Origin: CAVSUZ01 sp963834715
GTDB taxonomy: Bacteria; Pseudomonadota; Alphaproteobacteria; Acetobacterales; Acetobacteraceae
Assembly (NCBI GenBank): GCA_963834715.1
Contig: CAWIDE010000006.1
Coordinates: 682,001-746,000, forward strand
DNA: 64,000 nt
Direction of reading: 5' to 3'
Made by a program: the position numbers and the translations under genes. Positions 1 to 8,262 of the stretch are shown here, piece after piece. The notes under the pieces are model-generated. The model was not told the DNA's origin. It saw only the letters and a list, made by a program, of their open reading frames with translations, and searched no databases. Numbering within the stretch: position 1 is the stretch's first letter; each line of letters opens with the position of its first letter.

Positions 1-30
1 GGGGCGGTTCCGGATCTCGTATCGCGGGTC

Positions 31-969
31 GTGACGGATGGCATACGGCGGTATTTCGCCGAGCGCCATGTGCGGGTGTCGGGTTTCGTGGACCGGCATT
101 TCAGCTTACGGGGAACGGTGAGGGTCCATCGTGCGGCCATCGGGCTGGATGTGTTGCGGGCGCCGGCGAACATATTTCTGGCAGGCCCGAACGCGATCAT
201 GAAGGGATCGGGGCTGGTTGCGGCGCGGCTGGGGGCGGGGAAGTTCGGGCGTCGGCTGGAGGCCAGGTCGCTGCTATTGCGGACGGAGGTGTCCCGGCGG
301 TTGGAGTGGCTGCTTTACACGGAGCTGCTGGAGCTGCCGATCCGGCAGGGGAAGCGGGAGTCGCGTCGGGATGCGCTGGCGGAGACGATCCTGCAGGATC
401 CGCGGATTGCGGAGCGCGCGGAGGAGACGGTTGAGGCATTGAGTAGGAGAGCGGGTGATCCGGAGTTTCGGGCGCGATTGACGGAGGCGCTGACGAGTTA
501 TGCCGGGACGCGGGCGGCGGCGGCGGAGATCACGACGGCTCTGCTGACGGTGAGCTCCGGGGCGCTGGTGGTGAACAAGTTGACGCCGGGGGCGGTGATG
601 CTGGGAACATCGCTTGCGGCGGCGATGGCGCAGCAGGCGGCGGTCGCGGCGTTTCCGCTGGGCGCTGGGTTGGGAAGTATCTGGTACGGCATGTTTCCGG
701 TGGCGCCGCCACTTGCGCTGGTGGCGGGGCTGAGCGGCGGGTTGATGCTTGGGGCGTCGTTCGTGGCGGCTTTTGCGGGGTTGGTGACTGATCCGTTGCA
801 GCGCCGGCTAGGACTGCATACGCGGCGGCTGCACCGGATGCTGGACGCGCTGGAGCGGCAGATGCTCGATCCCAAGGCGCCGGGATATGTGGTGCACGAT
901 CACTACGTGGCGCGGGTGATGGACCTATTGGACCTGCTGGGCTCGGCGTACCGCCTTGCGCATGGGTAG
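31..969 (+). CDS. DUF6635-like membrane protein, possibly 5'-truncated
   Basis: A 312-residue protein of unknown function. The N-terminal ~130 residues are basic and soluble-looking. Residues ~160-255 are hydrophobic and Ala/Gly-rich with two or three likely membrane segments, and a basic C-terminal tail follows. I recall this overall pattern from DUF6635 proteins of Acetobacteraceae; that is recognition, not a search. The start used is GTG at 31, but the frame is open to base 1, so the true start may lie outside the window. Its 3' end overlaps the convergent EamA transporter gene by 45 bp. No catalytic motif is visible, so no function is proposed. Confidence 0.65.
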   Translation: MTDGIRRYFAERHVRVSGFVDRHFSLRGTVRVHRAAIGLDVLRAPANIFLAGPNAIMKGSGLVAARLGAGKFGRRLEARSLLLRTEVSRRLEWLLYTELLELPIRQGKRESRRDALAETILQDPRIAERAEETVEALSRRAGDPEFRARLTEALTSYAGTRAAAAEITTALLTVSSGALVVNKLTPGAVMLGTSLAAAMAQQAAVAAFPLGAGLGSIWYGMFPVAPPLALVAGLSGGLMLGASFVAAFAGLVTDPLQRRLGLHTRRLHRMLDALERQMLDPKAPGYVVHDHYVARVMDLLDLLGSAYRLAHG

Positions 970-1815
970 GGTTGGGGAGGAGACGAGCCAGCAGCCGAGG
1001 CCGGCGACGATGAAGCCGGCGATGGCGAGGGCGGTCAGGTGCTCGCCAAGGAGGAGCCAGCCGAGGATCGCGACGGTACCAGGCACCAGGTAGAAGTTGC
1101 TGGTGGTGCGGGCGGCGGGGAGGCGGGAGAGCATAAAGAAATAGAGCGCCATGCCGCCGAGCGAGACCGCGCCGGTGTTCCATGCGGTGGCGGCGATGGT
1201 GGCGGGGGTCCAGGTCGCGTGGGGGGTTTCGAAGAGGGCGGTTCCAATCCAGCCGACGATCGCGGCGGCGATGAACTGGGCGGTGGCGCCGGTGAGCAGG
1301 GGCACGTCCCGGCAGAAGCGGCGGAACCAGATGGTGCCGGCGACCAGTCCGGCGACGCCCAGGCCAGCGAGCAACATGCCGTCGAGGCGGACGGTGCTGG
1401 CGGCGGCTTCGAGCCCGACAACCAGGGCGACGCCGGCCACGCCTAGGGCGAGGCCGGGCCATTGCCAGGGGCGGAGGGTTTCGCCGAGGGCGAGGACGCC
1501 AACCACGGCAGTGAGGACCGGGGTGAGGGACTGGACCAGGGCGATGGGAGCGGCGGCGACCATGGTGAGGCCCTCGTGCGGGGCCATCAGGCCGACAGCG
1601 TTCACCAGGGCACCGGCGATGCCGCAGTGGAGGAGGTCTCGGGGTGGCGGCCAGCGGCGGCGGGTGAGGAGGGTTAGCGCGAGGAGGATGATGGCGCAGC
1701 CGGTGAGGCGGATGGCGACGAACAGGAGTGGGGTGAGGTGGCGCAGGCCGACCCGGGCGGCGATGAAGGAGGAGCTCCAGAGCAGGACGAAGGCATAGGG
1801 CGCCAGCCCCCTCAT
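925..1815 (-). CDS. EamA/DMT-family transporter
   Basis: A 296-residue inner-membrane protein with about ten hydrophobic segments arranged as two EamA repeats (roughly residues 5-135 and 145-280). Typical repeat features are the LLWSSSFIAARVGL start, a P-x-L-T-A-V-V-G-V-LALGE loop near the end of repeat 1, and LLLGEHLTALAIAGF near the end of repeat 2. The family exports or imports small metabolites and the substrate cannot be read from sequence. The ATG overlaps the stop codon of the upstream MmgE/PrpD gene by four bases, so the two are translationally coupled. Length is normal for the family and the gene looks intact. Confidence 0.88.
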   Translation of the reverse strand: MRGLAPYAFVLLWSSSFIAARVGLRHLTPLLFVAIRLTGCAIILLALTLLTRRRWPPPRDLLHCGIAGALVNAVGLMAPHEGLTMVAAAPIALVQSLTPVLTAVVGVLALGETLRPWQWPGLALGVAGVALVVGLEAAASTVRLDGMLLAGLGVAGLVAGTIWFRRFCRDVPLLTGATAQFIAAAIVGWIGTALFETPHATWTPATIAATAWNTGAVSLGGMALYFFMLSRLPAARTTSNFYLVPGTVAILGWLLLGEHLTALAIAGFIVAGLGCWLVSSPTLPMRKAVRRAQQVQ

Positions 1816-3200
1816 CCGGCGAGGCGGATTTTGGGGGTGGCCGGGGTGGCGCAGCGGTGGAGGGTGGAGAGGTCGGGGGCCTGGTCGAGGGTGAGCACCG
1901 TATCGGCGAGCAGGTTGGCGCGATCGGGGCCGAGGATGGGGTCGGTAAGGCTGTGGAATTTGGCGCGAAGCTCGGGCTCGCTGAGAAACTTGCCGGGCTC
2001 GCCTTTGGGGGTGGTGACGAGCTTGGTGTGCGTCGTGGTGTGGGTCCTGATAGTGAGTTTGGCGGCCATGTTGGGGAGCTCGGGGTCCTCCTGACAGGTG
2101 ATTTTGGGGAGCAGGGCGCGGATGGCGGGGTCGTTGATGTCCTGGTAGCTGTCCCAGGCCATCTGGCCGGTGGCCAGCGCACAGGCGACGACGAAGGGAC
2201 CGCTGAACTGGCCATCGACGGTGTTCTGGGGGTTGGCTTTTTTGTCGGCGGGCTCGGCGATCAGCATCATGCCGGAGCGGGGGAGGCCGATGGTGACGGC
2301 GTCGATGTCGGCGGGGACGAGGTCGTTGCGGAGGGCGAGGGCCGCGTCAATGGCGGGGTGGCCGTAGCGGCAGGAGGGGTAGGGTTTAACGGCGGTGTTG
2401 AGTAGCTCGAACGTTTCGCCGAGTTCGTGGATGGCGCGTTCGGGGGTAGGGTTGGGGGCGTAGGCGCGGAGGAAGCCGTGGGGGCCTTCTATGGCCTCGG
2501 CGGCGCCTTTGAAGCCCTCGCGGACCAAGGTGGCGGCGACCAGGCCGTTGCAAGCGGCCCATCCGACCTGAGAGCGCTTGGTCCAGGCGCCGTTGACCAG
2601 GAACTCCAGCGAGCCGGCGCATTGGCTGAGCGCGGTGCCGAGGGCGCCGGCGGTTTGCTGGGGGTCGAGCCGGAAGACGCGGGCGGCTGCCGCGGCGGCT
2701 CCGAACGCGCCGCAGGTGGCGGTGGGGTGGAAACCGCGGTCGTAATGGGCCTGGGCGGGGAGGGCGAGGGCGATGCGGCAGGTGATCTCGTAGCCGGCGA
2801 TGATGGCGGCGAGGACCTCCTCGCCTGAGGCGTTGGTCATCTCGCCCGCGGCCAGGGCGGCGGGGATGACGGGGGCGCCGGGGTGGAGGCTGGCGGCGGC
2901 GTGGGTATCGTCGAAATCGAGGGAGTGGGCGAGGGCGCCGTTGAGGAAGGCGGCTCCGACGGGACTGTAGGCGTGATCGTCGCCGAAGACTTTGGAGGTG
3001 CCAACGGTTAGGCCAAGGGATTGGACGGTGCGGAGGAAGGAGGGGGTGCTTTCGGCGTCGTGGCGGGCTCGGACGATGTTGCCGATGAGGTCGAGGAGGA
3101 GGAAGCGGGCGCGGTGGGGGACGTTTTGCGGAAGGCTGGAGAGGGTGAGGGTGGATGCGAAGGCGGAGAGTTGGGTGGTGATGGGGGTGGTCGCGGGCAT
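1812..3200 (-). CDS. MmgE/PrpD family protein
   Basis: An MmgE/PrpD-fold protein, the family of 2-methylcitrate dehydratase and related hydratases, isomerases and decarboxylases. Family hallmarks are the ALAHSLDFDDTHAAASLHPG segment, the GYEITCRIA helix, FHPTATCGAFGAAAAAARV, and YPSCRYGHPAIDAAL in the second domain. I place the start at ATG 3200 because GGAGG precedes it by about 11 bases; an in-frame ATG at 3257 would add 19 low-complexity residues. That gives 462 residues, normal for the family. It is coupled to the EamA transporter, suggesting one operon for uptake or export and processing of a carboxylic acid. No prpB/prpC neighbours are present, so a methylcitrate role is not supported. 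Confidence 0.88.
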   Translation of the reverse strand: MPATTPITTQLSAFASTLTLSSLPQNVPHRARFLLLDLIGNIVRARHDAESTPSFLRTVQSLGLTVGTSKVFGDDHAYSPVGAAFLNGALAHSLDFDDTHAAASLHPGAPVIPAALAAGEMTNASGEEVLAAIIAGYEITCRIALALPAQAHYDRGFHPTATCGAFGAAAAAARVFRLDPQQTAGALGTALSQCAGSLEFLVNGAWTKRSQVGWAACNGLVAATLVREGFKGAAEAIEGPHGFLRAYAPNPTPERAIHELGETFELLNTAVKPYPSCRYGHPAIDAALALRNDLVPADIDAVTIGLPRSGMMLIAEPADKKANPQNTVDGQFSGPFVVACALATGQMAWDSYQDINDPAIRALLPKITCQEDPELPNMAAKLTIRTHTTTHTKLVTTPKGEPGKFLSEPELRAKFHSLTDPILGPDRANLLADTVLTLDQAPDLSTLHRCATPATPKIRLAG

Positions 3201-3334
3201 GGGGGTGCGTTCCTCCGGGTTGGGGGGGAATGTGGGGGAGGGGGTGGGGGATGGCAAACAGAGCGGGGGATTGTTGCGGGGATAATATATAAGGAGTCGG
3301 TTGCGGCGGGGTGGTGGGGGCCGGGGTGGTGGGA

Positions 3335-3476
3335 TGAAGGGGTCGCTTGGGCGGTTTTGACAGTTTCGAAAGGGTCACTTGGGGGGATTTCGGGGGAGCG
3401 AAAGGGTCACTTCGCAGGTTTTGAGACGGGCGAAAGGGTCACTTGGGGCGTTTTTGAGGAGTCGAAGTGTACGCTT
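3335..3476. repeat. 32-bp-phased direct repeat array (14-bp core)
   Basis: The core CGAAAGGGTCACTT is perfect at 3367, 3399 and 3431. A diverged copy lies at 3335 (TGAAGGGGTCGCTT) and a weak one at 3463 (CGAAGTGTACGCTT), all exactly 32 bp apart. The 18 bases between cores are G/T-rich but not conserved. A 32-bp period is about three helical turns, so every core would face the same side of the DNA, as expected for iterons or a multi-site regulator. The array lies between the divergent MmgE/PrpD gene and the antitoxin relic/Gabija region. The period is not a multiple of three, which argues against a coding repeat. Confidence 0.8.
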
Positions 3477-3591
3477 CGGGCGTGGGCGAGGTTGGCGGCG
3501 ATTGCGGTGGGGGGTGGAGAAGGCGGAGGTCGGGAGGGTTCACACGGAGCGGCATTGAGATGCTAAAATTACGAGAAGAGTGCGGATAGTG

Positions 3592-3899
3592 ATGCTCAGT
3601 CGAGATTTTAAGCAGACTGTTGTAGAACGCGTTCAGTGCGATCCGGAATTCGCGGAAGGCGCTGCTGGGGGAGGGCGGCGATGCTATTCCTCAACGGCGA
3701 GGGCGAGACGGCTCGGGTAGTGTTGCGCGGTCTGGTGAATGGGACAGTGGGCTTCGAGGAGCTGCTAACGAGGCAGCAAAGCGGGCGAAAAGGCTTCGAA
3801 GGAGGGCAACCCCACGATGGATAACCTTGCGGCTATCCGCGGGCGGTTTGCAGGAGGCTTGGCGTGGCGCTTCAAGCGCACGCGGTGCAGGCGGAATGA
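3592..3899 (+). pseudogene. Decayed HigA/addiction-module antitoxin (HTH) gene
   Basis: Pieces of one antitoxin-type HTH protein are spread over all three frames. From ATG 3592 the sequence reads LSRDFKQTVVERVQCDPEF. A second frame gives RKALLGEGGDAI, a third gives GETARVVLRGLVNGTVGFEEL from about 3700, then EGNPTMDNLAAI, and finally LGVALQAHAVQAE ending at TGA 3899. The order and content match the COG3636-type addiction-module antitoxin (RDF-x-ETV, LRDYINATVGFE, GNPT-x-x-NL, LGV). Several frameshifts make it non-functional. No partner toxin gene is visible on either side, although it sits next to the Gabija-like pair. Confidence 0.72.
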
Positions 3900-4111
3900 G
3901 CCCATCCCGGCGTGAGGCCGGCCACAAATGGATGCGGATTAACGCGGAGTTTCTTGGTTTGGTGGCCACTGCTGTGCAATAGGCTTCGGCGATGCCAGTC
4001 GTCGATGTCGCGGCCGATACCGCCCGGCTGGTACTGCGCGACGTGAATGGATGAGATTTTGGAACTTCCACGCGCGCCGCAATAGGCTGTTCCGGACGCT
4101 GGAGTCGTAGG

Positions 4112-5932
4112 TTGCGTGCGTGCCGAGTCACCATAAAAAACTTCCGCGGGATAAGAGAGGCAACCGTCCTCCTTCCGAGGCATGCGGTGCTCGTCGGAGA
4201 CAACAATACCGGCAAAACCACGATCCTTGAGGCGCTCGATCTGGTCCTTGGGCCGGATCGCCTAAACCGTCAGCCGCCCATTGACGAACATGACTTTTTT
4301 CAAGACAGGTATCTTAGCACAGCGGCCGCTACCGCGACGAGTGGTGTCGGGGACTCGCCAGCTGCTGAGGATCAGGTGCCGCGAATTGAGGTTGAGGTTG
4401 TTGTTATCGACCTAGCTGATGAACAGAAGGGGAGGTTTGGTGACTACGTGGAATTTTGGGATGCGGCGACTAACACTCTTTACGATCAGCCGAATCCAGC
4501 CGGCGTTGATGCAGGCTCGGTAACCGAGGCACTTAGGGTGACGTTCCTTGGTCGGTATGACCCGGAAGAGGATGACTTCGAGGGCAAGACCTACTTCACG
4601 CGAAGCCTGTCCGAGGGGGATTCAGGCGTCGGGTTCTCGAAGAAGGATAAGCAAATCTGTGGCTTTTTATACCTGCGCTCCCTGCGGACCGGTTCCCGCG
4701 CCCTGAGTTTGGAGCGAGGCAGTCTGCTGGATATCATCCTGCGGCTGAAGGAGGTTAGGCCGCAGATGTGGGAAGACACAATCGCCACCTTAGCTGATTA
4801 CTCGGTCGCGAGTGATCCGGAATTGGGCATCTCCGGTGTATTGCAGAGCATCAACACAGCCCTTAAGAAATACGTGCCGAAGGAGTGGGGCACGGAGCCC
4901 CATCTGAAGGTGTCCAATCTCACTCGCGAGCACCTGCGAAAGGTCATCACCGCCTTTATCGCTACGGGCGAGGGAAGCCACGCCGCACCGTTCTATCGGC
5001 AGGGGACGGGCACCATCAACATGCTCGTCCTGGCAATGCTCTCCCAGATTGCAGAAGACAAGAGGAACGTCATTTTTGCGATGGAAGAACCGGAAACGGC
5101 CATTCCGCCTTACGCGCAGAAGCGCATTGTCCACGAAATCCGTAAATTGGCCTCACAAATTCTCTTTACCTCCCATTCCCCATATGTAGTCGAGGAGTTT
5201 GCGCTCGCTGAGACGGTCGTATTGGGGCGAGACGCTGAAGGGGTGCTTGGCCAGTGCGCCATCACGCTGCCTGAGAGCGTTAAACCGAAGCGTTATAGGC
5301 AAGAATTTCGAACCCGCTTCTGCGAGGGGTTGCTCGCTCGACGCATACTTGTGGCCGAGGGGGCGACTGAAGCGGCGGCGTTTCCAGTGGTGTGCCGTCG
5401 TCTCTCGGAGCTAAAGCCCAAAACCTACTCCTCCTTGGAAGCTCTCGGCATTTGTACGATCGACGCTGGTGGAGAGAAAAATATCCTGGATATAGCTAAG
5501 CTCTACCGGGAGCTCGGTAAGCGCGTCTTCGCGATTTGCGACAAACAGAATGCGGCGAATAAGGGCTCGATCGAGGCCCAAGTTGAGTTGCTCTTGATGC
5601 ATAGTGAGAGCGGTTTCGAGGATCTCGTCCTGAAGAACACGACCGATGCGGCGCTCAAGCGGTTCGCGATGTTGGTCGATTGGCCCCCGCATCTCAAGGC
5701 GAAGTACACAAGCCCAGAGGCTGAAGCGCAGGAGGCGCTCAGGGAATATTTCTGTTGGACGAAGGCCAATTGGGGTGTTGCCGATTTCCTCGCACAGTGC
5801 GCAGAGGCGGAGATACCCGAATGGCTTCGGGGAGCCTGCATCTCCCTCACGGCAGCCTGCACACCTTCTCCGCCCCCCGGCGCAGTCGACGGCGGCGTGT
5901 CCCATACACCAGAGATGGCAGAAACCGTATAG
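4112..5932 (+). CDS. gajA: OLD-family ATP-dependent endonuclease, Gabija GajA-like
   Basis: A 606-residue OLD-family protein: an ABC-type ATPase domain followed by a TOPRIM nuclease domain. Visible are a Walker A GDNNTGKTT (from G29), a signature-like RQGTGTINMLVLAML, Walker B VIFAMEEPETAIPP, and the H-loop TSHSPYVVEE. The TOPRIM acidic start is VAEGATE (E416), with CTIDAG and FAICDKQ (D477) further on. Known GajA proteins are sequence-specific DNA-nicking nucleases inhibited by nucleotides. The start is TTG 4112, chosen because the nuclease motif RVTIKNFRGI begins just after it; no better ATG exists. A UvrD-type helicase follows after 9 bases, the Gabija gene order. The last ~30 residues (after WLRGACISL) look low-complexity. 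Confidence 0.85.
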   Translation: MRACRVTIKNFRGIREATVLLPRHAVLVGDNNTGKTTILEALDLVLGPDRLNRQPPIDEHDFFQDRYLSTAAATATSGVGDSPAAEDQVPRIEVEVVVIDLADEQKGRFGDYVEFWDAATNTLYDQPNPAGVDAGSVTEALRVTFLGRYDPEEDDFEGKTYFTRSLSEGDSGVGFSKKDKQICGFLYLRSLRTGSRALSLERGSLLDIILRLKEVRPQMWEDTIATLADYSVASDPELGISGVLQSINTALKKYVPKEWGTEPHLKVSNLTREHLRKVITAFIATGEGSHAAPFYRQGTGTINMLVLAMLSQIAEDKRNVIFAMEEPETAIPPYAQKRIVHEIRKLASQILFTSHSPYVVEEFALAETVVLGRDAEGVLGQCAITLPESVKPKRYRQEFRTRFCEGLLARRILVAEGATEAAAFPVVCRRLSELKPKTYSSLEALGICTIDAGGEKNILDIAKLYRELGKRVFAICDKQNAANKGSIEAQVELLLMHSESGFEDLVLKNTTDAALKRFAMLVDWPPHLKAKYTSPEAEAQEALREYFCWTKANWGVADFLAQCAEAEIPEWLRGACISLTAACTPSPPPGAVDGGVSHTPEMAETV

Positions 5933-5941
5933 CTACTTGGG

Positions 5942-7761
5942 ATGGAGCTTACCGGAAAACAGCTACAAATCATGGATGCGGTGGGACACGTCCTGGTCAC
6001 GGGAGGGCCTGGCTCTGGCAAGACTACGATCTCAATCCTGAAGGCCGCACAAATCGTCGAACGTGACCTGCGTCCCGGTCAAAAGGCGCTGTTTCTGAGT
6101 TTTGCTCGCGCGACCGTTTCAAGGGTAGTTGAGGCCATCGAGTACGAGCAGCGGATTCCGCGCGAGCAGAAGACGCGCATTGACGTCGAGACGTATCATT
6201 CGTTCTTTTGGCGCATCCTGAAGGCTCACGGATATCTGGTTGGGGTACCGCGGCGGGTGTCCATCCTCACGCCACCCGCCGAGGCAATCGCCCTCTCAAC
6301 AGTACGCAACGAATATGCTGCGAACTCAAAACTAACTGACGCCGACAAGGCCGCAAGGAAAGCACGGGAAGATGCTGAGCGGCTGAGGCTCGCCCGCGGT
6401 GAAGGCCGCGTTTGCTTTGATCTTTTTGCTCCCTTCGTCGGCGACATCCTTCTCGGCAGTCAGCGTATCCGTAGACTGATCGCCGCGATGTACCCAGTGG
6501 TTATCCTGGATGAGTTCCAAGATACGAATGCGGAGCAGTGGCGCGTCGTCGAGGCAATGGGCGAGAACATTACACTGCTTGCTCTGGCAGATCCTGAACA
6601 ACGGATCTACGATTTCATCGGAGCCGATCCCGCGCGCCTGGATCATTTCAGAGCGGCCTTCTGCCCGACTGAAATAGACCTCGGTGCAGATAACCACCGT
6701 AGCACAGGTACAGACATTGTCGCGTTTGGCAATGACCTGCTGATCGGGAAATTCCATCAACGGAGATACAATGGTGTTGATATCTGTCCGTACGAGCCAA
6801 ATGCTGCGCAAGCCATGACGTCGCTGGTGGCTGCCACATATGGGGCCAGGAAGCGGCTGCTCAATGCGACCTGCAAGGATTGGTCGCTTGCCATCTTAGT
6901 GCCAACTAAGAAAATGACTTGGCTTGTATCAGATGCCTTTCGATCACCGCCAGCGGGCATGACCGAGATTGTCCATACCGCTGCGATTGAGTTGGAGGCG
7001 GCCGTTCTAGGAGCTGAAATCGTGGCCTTCCTGATGCAGCCCGATGGCGACGGGCGCCATTTCGAGGAGTTCATTGCCCTGCTCCGTAATTACTTTCACG
7101 GCAAGGGAGGGGACGCGCCTGCAAGATGCGACCTCGATCAAGCCGAGAGTATCCGCAAAGCTCATGATGAATGCCTCGCTCGACGTGCCGCAGGCACGGA
7201 CATCAGAAAGAATAGCATCCTAATTCCATTACGAGCGGTCTACGACGACGCGCGGGCCCTGCGCCTCGCTGGGGATCCAGACAGAGATTGGCGGGAGGTC
7301 CGCCATGTTCTCGAAGTGGGTGCATGTCCTAGGCTTAAGGACGTTGCCGGGGAAGTCCGCAACGTCCGCCTCCTCGACGCGGGACGCAACTGCGGCAGGA
7401 ACTATCGCAAGACTGGCGCGATAACGGAGCCTATGCCAACGCGCTCTCGATCATCCGACGGGCCTTCGTACAAGAGCACTTTTCCACCAACGCTAAACCG
7501 GAAACCGGTATCGTTCTGATGAACATGCATAAAGCCAAGGGGAAGCAATTCGACGAGGTGATCATCTTCGACGGCTGGCCACGGATCGCTAACGGTAAGG
7601 TCGTAGCAAACTTAGACCGGGTTGTGCGTGGTAATGCGCGTTCGGAAATCAATGATCAAGCGCGCCAGAATTTTCGCGTGAGCGTGACGCGGGGCAAACA
7701 GCGAACGACAATTCTCACCCCGAGGATAGACCCATGCGTGCTGCTCTTTGGCACGGTGTAG
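5942..7761 (+). pseudogene. gajB: UvrD/Rep-type helicase, Gabija GajB-like, frameshifted near 7375
   Basis: A superfamily 1 helicase beginning 9 bp after gajA. Motif I is TGGPGSGKTT (K27), motif II is VVILDEFQDT (D190/E191), and motif III-like LLALADPEQRIYDF and motif IV regions follow. Reading from ATG 5942 continues out of frame to TGA 7519. A second frame restores good protein from about 7378 (GTQLRQELSQDWRDNG...) through motif V MNMHKAKGKQFDEVII (7519) to motif VI FRVSVTRGKQRT and stop 7761. One missing base near 7375 explains the break. As it stands, the first product lacks motifs V and VI and should be inactive, unless the sequence is wrong or the shift is recoded. Confidence 0.82.
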
Positions 7762-8262
7762 GTGTCCGCATCTGCGTCCATCAGCGTGCATCCTCTTAAA
7801 TCTGCGGTTAAACTTGTCCTTGCGGCGTCGTAGGCCTTTGCGTGCCCGTGGCTCGAAGGGATGCTTCCGGTGCCCGTGCAAAAGGAAGCGCAAGACTGTC
7901 CCGTTCGGGAAGATGAACTGCCTTGCGCCTCTCGCCGTGGGTGCGTAGCGGGGTTGGCCGCCTCCAAGCTGTTCCAACGCCAGGGCGAGCTGGTTCCATC
8001 TGGTCTCACTGCCTGATGAAGCTGTGCCGCTGGGGGTGGTTGCTAAATCGGCGTTGTGCCCCGGCGCGGGTTTAGCAGTGGTTTACGCGGAACCGGTCGT
8101 CCTCGGCCTGATCGCTACCGTTGACGACGTGTGATCCGAGCGGCCCTTGTCTCGACCTCCCTCTCAGCCCCCTCCGGTAAGGGGCCTGCAAGGGGAGGGG
8201 GGATCCACCCATCTCGTAGCCATTGCGCAGGTCAGCCCGGCGGCTTCGGCTTTATCGCGGAT
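7762..8262. other. Gene-free stretch with dispersed-repeat fragments
   Basis: I see no convincing gene here. At ~7766-7815 lies a fragment of the kind of dispersed repeat that translates as NRRFKRMHADGRR on the minus strand (CGCATCTGCGTCCATC...AAATCTGCGGTTAAA on the plus strand). A G/C-rich palindromic stretch at ~8150-8205 (CCCCCTCCGG...GGGGAGGGGGG) could act as a transcription stop for the Gabija-like operon. ORFs here are compositional. Confidence 0.4.

Noticed and set aside
530..3378. Long antisense reading frames opposite the EamA and MmgE/PrpD genes
   Set aside because: They are Pro/Arg/Ser-rich with no domain pattern, as expected of reverse frames in GC-rich coding DNA.
3335..3476. 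CRISPR-like array
   Set aside because: Repeats are only 14 bp with 18-base spacers, there are no cas genes, and cores degrade at both edges; phased binding sites fit better.
7612..8009. Minus-strand frames reading NRRFKRMHADGRR and similar
   Set aside because: This is the known translation of a dispersed repeat, and the rest of the frame is compositional.
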